From Prevotella sp. UBA2754 (GTDB lineage Bacteria; Bacteroidota; Bacteroidia; Bacteroidales; Bacteroidaceae), in NCBI GenBank assembly GCA_002353295.1, contig DEJG01000015.1:1-61943 (forward strand): 61,943 bases of DNA. Direction: 5' to 3'. The notes below the pieces were generated by a model. That model searched no databases. It saw nothing but the letters and a program-made list of their open reading frames with translations, and had not been told where the DNA came from. The translations under genes and the position numbers were made by a program. Positions 59,889-61,943 of this stretch are shown piece after piece. Numbering within the stretch: the first letter of the stretch is position 1; each line of letters starts with the position of its first letter.

Positions 59889-61328
59889 TTACAGGATAGT
59901 CTTAACAGCCTCCAGCATACCCTTCTCCTGAATCAGGTCGAGGAACTGTTTCACCATAGCGTTCAGACCCTGAATCTTATTGAGGTCTTCCTGCCAGATG
60001 AATTCTGCACCCAGCACACCGTCAGCAACCTTCTGAGTGTCGCCAGTAGCCCAGAGCTCCTTCAGCAGATCCATGATCTTCTGGTCGTCGTTAGGTACGA
60101 TTTCGGCACCGTCAGCACGCTTGCCACCCTTGTAATAAGTAATGATAGCTGCCAGACCGAATACCAAGCCCTTAGGCAGTTCGCCCTTGCGCTCCAGATA
60201 AGTCTTTACACCGGGCAGGTCGCGAGCCTGGAATTTGGGGAATGAGTTCAGCATGATGCTCGTTACCTGATGATCAACGTATGGGTTGTCGAAGCGCTCC
60301 AGCACGTCGCCGGCAAACTTCTCCAGCTCGTCCATAGGCAGGTCGAGTGTCTGCATCAGCTCGTCGAACTGTACCTTGTGGATATACTTACCGATAACCT
60401 CATGGTTGCAGGCATCACGTACAATGTTCACACCACTCAGGTAAGCCACTGGTGAGAGCACGGTATGAGGACCATTCAGCAGGGTTACCTTACGCTTGTG
60501 GTAGGGCTCCTCTGATGGAACGAACAGAACGTGCAATCCAGCCTTGTCAGCAGGGAATTCCTGGGCAACCTCCTTCGGGGCCTCAATGACCCAAAGGTGG
60601 AAGTTCTCGGCCTGGACAACCAAGTTGTCGCGGTACGAAATCTTCTCCTGAATCTCCTTGATTTCATTGCGTGGGAATCCTGGTACGATACGGTCAACGA
60701 GGGTAGCGTAAACGCCACATGCCTCTTCGAACCATTTCTTGAAGTCGTCACCCAGGTTCCAGAGCTCGATATACTTATAGATGCAATCTTTCAGCACGTG
60801 GCCATTCAGGAAAATGAGCTCACATGGGAAGATAATCAGACCCTTTGTCTTGTCGCCCTTAAATGTTTGGTAACGGCGATACAGCAGCTGAACCAGCTTG
60901 CCAGGATAAGAAGATGCGGGCTTGTCATCAAGTTTGCAAGCAGGATCAAAAGCAATACCAGCTTCTGTAGTGTTAGAAATCACGAAACGGATGTCTGGCT
61001 GATCTGCCAGAGCCATGTAGGCTTCATTCTGTGAATAAGGATTCAGCGCACGGCTAATGACATCGATACGTTCCAGTGTGTTTACAGGTTTACCATTCTC
61101 ACGTCCCTGCAGGTTGACATGATACAGACAGTCCTGTGCGTTGAGCCAATCAACCATACCACGCTCGATAGGCTGTACGACAACGACACTACCGTTGAAA
61201 TCGGTTTTCTGGTCCATGTTCCAGATAATCCAATCAACAAAAGCACGAAGGAAATTTCCTTCACCAAACTGAATCACCTTTTCAGGCATAACGCTCTTAG
61301 GCGCAAATTGTTTGTTTAACGGTTTCAT
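59889..61328 (-). CDS. uxaB: Tagaturonate reductase (altronate oxidoreductase)
   Basis: 479 residues of the mannitol-dehydrogenase-like long-chain family. IQFGEGNFLRAFVDWIIW is the NAD-binding start; VISNTTEAGIAF, FPCELIFLNGHVLKDC and the KVTLLNGPHT active-site block with catalytic Lys follow. It reduces D-tagaturonate to D-altronate, feeding UxaA (16264-17760). Fructuronate reductase is the related alternative; uxaA nearby favours UxaB. It is a single gene with promoter at 61371-61402, divergent from ppdK. Confidence 0.9.
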   Translation of the reverse strand: MKPLNKQFAPKSVMPEKVIQFGEGNFLRAFVDWIIWNMDQKTDFNGSVVVVQPIERGMVDWLNAQDCLYHVNLQGRENGKPVNTLERIDVISRALNPYSQNEAYMALADQPDIRFVISNTTEAGIAFDPACKLDDKPASSYPGKLVQLLYRRYQTFKGDKTKGLIIFPCELIFLNGHVLKDCIYKYIELWNLGDDFKKWFEEACGVYATLVDRIVPGFPRNEIKEIQEKISYRDNLVVQAENFHLWVIEAPKEVAQEFPADKAGLHVLFVPSEEPYHKRKVTLLNGPHTVLSPVAYLSGVNIVRDACNHEVIGKYIHKVQFDELMQTLDLPMDELEKFAGDVLERFDNPYVDHQVTSIMLNSFPKFQARDLPGVKTYLERKGELPKGLVFGLAAIITYYKGGKRADGAEIVPNDDQKIMDLLKELWATGDTQKVADGVLGAEFIWQEDLNKIQGLNAMVKQFLDLIQEKGMLEAVKTIL

Positions 61329-61370
61329 AATATTAATAATAATGTATTAATTGATTTGTTTTATGATTTG

Positions 61371-61402
61371 CAAAGTTAGAGCTTTTTTTTGTAATTTCCA
61401 AA
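61371..61402 (-). promoter_or_regulatory. uxaB promoter
   Basis: On the minus strand TTTG (61399-61402), a 20-base spacer and TAACTTTG (61371-61378), 42 bases before the ATG. Confidence 0.7.
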
Positions 61403-61416
61403 TATTAACGCGAAAA

Positions 61417-61448
61417 TTTGCAAGAGTCAGAAATTTATATTATCTTTG
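61417..61448 (+). promoter_or_regulatory. ppdK promoter
   Basis: TTTG (61417-61420), a 20-base spacer and TATCTTTG (61441-61448), 52 bases before the ATG at 61501. It is back to back with the uxaB promoter. Confidence 0.7.
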
Positions 61449-61500
61449 CAGGACTATTGAAGTTCAATATTAATTTAAATAATAATACATTGTTAATCTT

Positions 61501-61943
61501 ATGAGTCAAAAAAGAGTTTACCTCTTCGGCAACGGAAAGGCCGAAGGTAATGCAAAAATGCGTGAGGAATTGGGTGGTAAGGGCGCTAACCTTGCCGAGA
61601 TGAATCACATTGGTGTGCCCGTTCCTCCAGGTTTTACCATCACTACAGACTGCTGTAACGAATATTATCAGGTGGGTCAGGAGAAAATCATGGAGTTGCT
61701 CAACGACGACGTGATGGCTGCTGTTAAGCACATTGAAGACCTGATGAACTGCAAGTTCGGCGATGCTGCTAATCCTTTGTTGGTCAGTGTACGTTCGGGT
61801 GCACGTGCCTCTATGCCAGGTATGATGGATACCATTCTGAATCTCGGTCTGAACGACGAGGTGGCTGAAGGTATGGCCAAGAAGACCAATAATCCTCACT
61901 TCGTTTACGACTCTTACCGTCGTTTCGTACAGATGTACGGTGA
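61501..61943 (+). CDS. ppdK: Pyruvate phosphate dikinase, 3' end outside window
   Basis: The first 147 residues are present: MSQKRVYLFGNGKAEGNAKM, then GGKGANLAEMNHIGVPVPPGFTI (nucleotide-binding domain) and LVSVRSGARASMPGMMDTILNLG, the PPDK signature of the ATP-grasp part. The enzyme interconverts pyruvate, ATP and phosphate with phosphoenolpyruvate, AMP and pyrophosphate. The promoter is at 61417-61448. The open frame continues past the right edge. Confidence 0.93.
   Translation, partial: MSQKRVYLFGNGKAEGNAKMREELGGKGANLAEMNHIGVPVPPGFTITTDCCNEYYQVGQEKIMELLNDDVMAAVKHIEDLMNCKFGDAANPLLVSVRSGARASMPGMMDTILNLGLNDEVAEGMAKKTNNPHFVYDSYRRFVQMYG

Overview
The window reads as Bacteroidales chromosome, most likely Prevotella or a close Prevotellaceae relative. 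Evidence: many start sites carry the Bacteroidetes promoter pattern (TTTG, about 19-20 bases, then TAnnTTTG), Shine-Dalgarno signals are mostly absent, and the gene content is typical of the group (DUF4421, DUF4298, a Lnb/DUF4105 protein, an lptC-CNNM/CorC-ppiD cluster, a long SecA, a DUF5112/DUF5113-like sensor kinase, InlB-type surface proteins ending in a YSLDGK...GIYI..GKKIVVK tail). No integrase, transposase, phage gene or CRISPR array was found, so this looks like core chromosome with local rearrangements.

Layout. 1-2.7 kb: end of a secreted surface protein, a small satellite peptide gene, and a DUF4421 protein. 3-7.8 kb: a TPR protein, then a phosphohexomutase coupled to a secreted GH13 enzyme. 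7.8-12.2 kb (minus): hisG-hisD-hisC followed by an MFS transporter. 12.3-14.2 kb: two peptidoglycan hydrolases. 14.2-25.1 kb: a divergent hexuronate locus. Minus strand: LacI regulator, uxaA, an NhaC-type transporter and a nucleotidyltransferase-like protein. Plus strand: kdgK, eda, a double-module sensor kinase, its response regulator and a membrane protein, with overlapping ends. The tagaturonate reductase gene uxaB lies separately at 59.9-61.3 kb, so together they cover tagaturonate to pyruvate plus glyceraldehyde 3-phosphate. 25.1-29.2 kb: a candidate small RNA, a LolA-like protein and carB. 29.3-36.2 kb: a broken alcohol dehydrogenase, a 1446-residue GH9/M3-peptidase fusion and ettA. 36.2-37 kb: a small ORF, an array of 22-bp CTCGAG repeats and an orphan secreted protein. 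37-43.8 kb (minus): secA and an ABC ATPase; a lipoprotein N-acyltransferase-like gene and a phosphatase-family gene. 43.9-49.4 kb: outer-membrane protein, lptC, CNNM/CorC protein, ppiD. 49.5-56.3 kb: pheT, yebC, a TSCPD protein, a lipoprotein, lepA, a Crp/Fnr regulator, DUF4298. 56.3-61.9 kb: four tRNA genes, uvrA, uxaB and the start of ppdK.

Most unusual signals: (1) a 34-bp core shared by the CNNM/CorC gene and uvrA, flanked in both by 7-bp tandem repeats, inserted in frame and in opposite orientations, with further 7-bp arrays inside lptC, an MFS gene and two intergenic spaces; (2) the GH9-M3 peptidase fusion next to a microhomology-type deletion; (3) three CTCGAG palindromes at exactly 22-bp spacing; (4) a sensor kinase whose phospho-acceptor His motif and intact ATPase lie in different modules. 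All calls come from reading the sequence; no database search was run.
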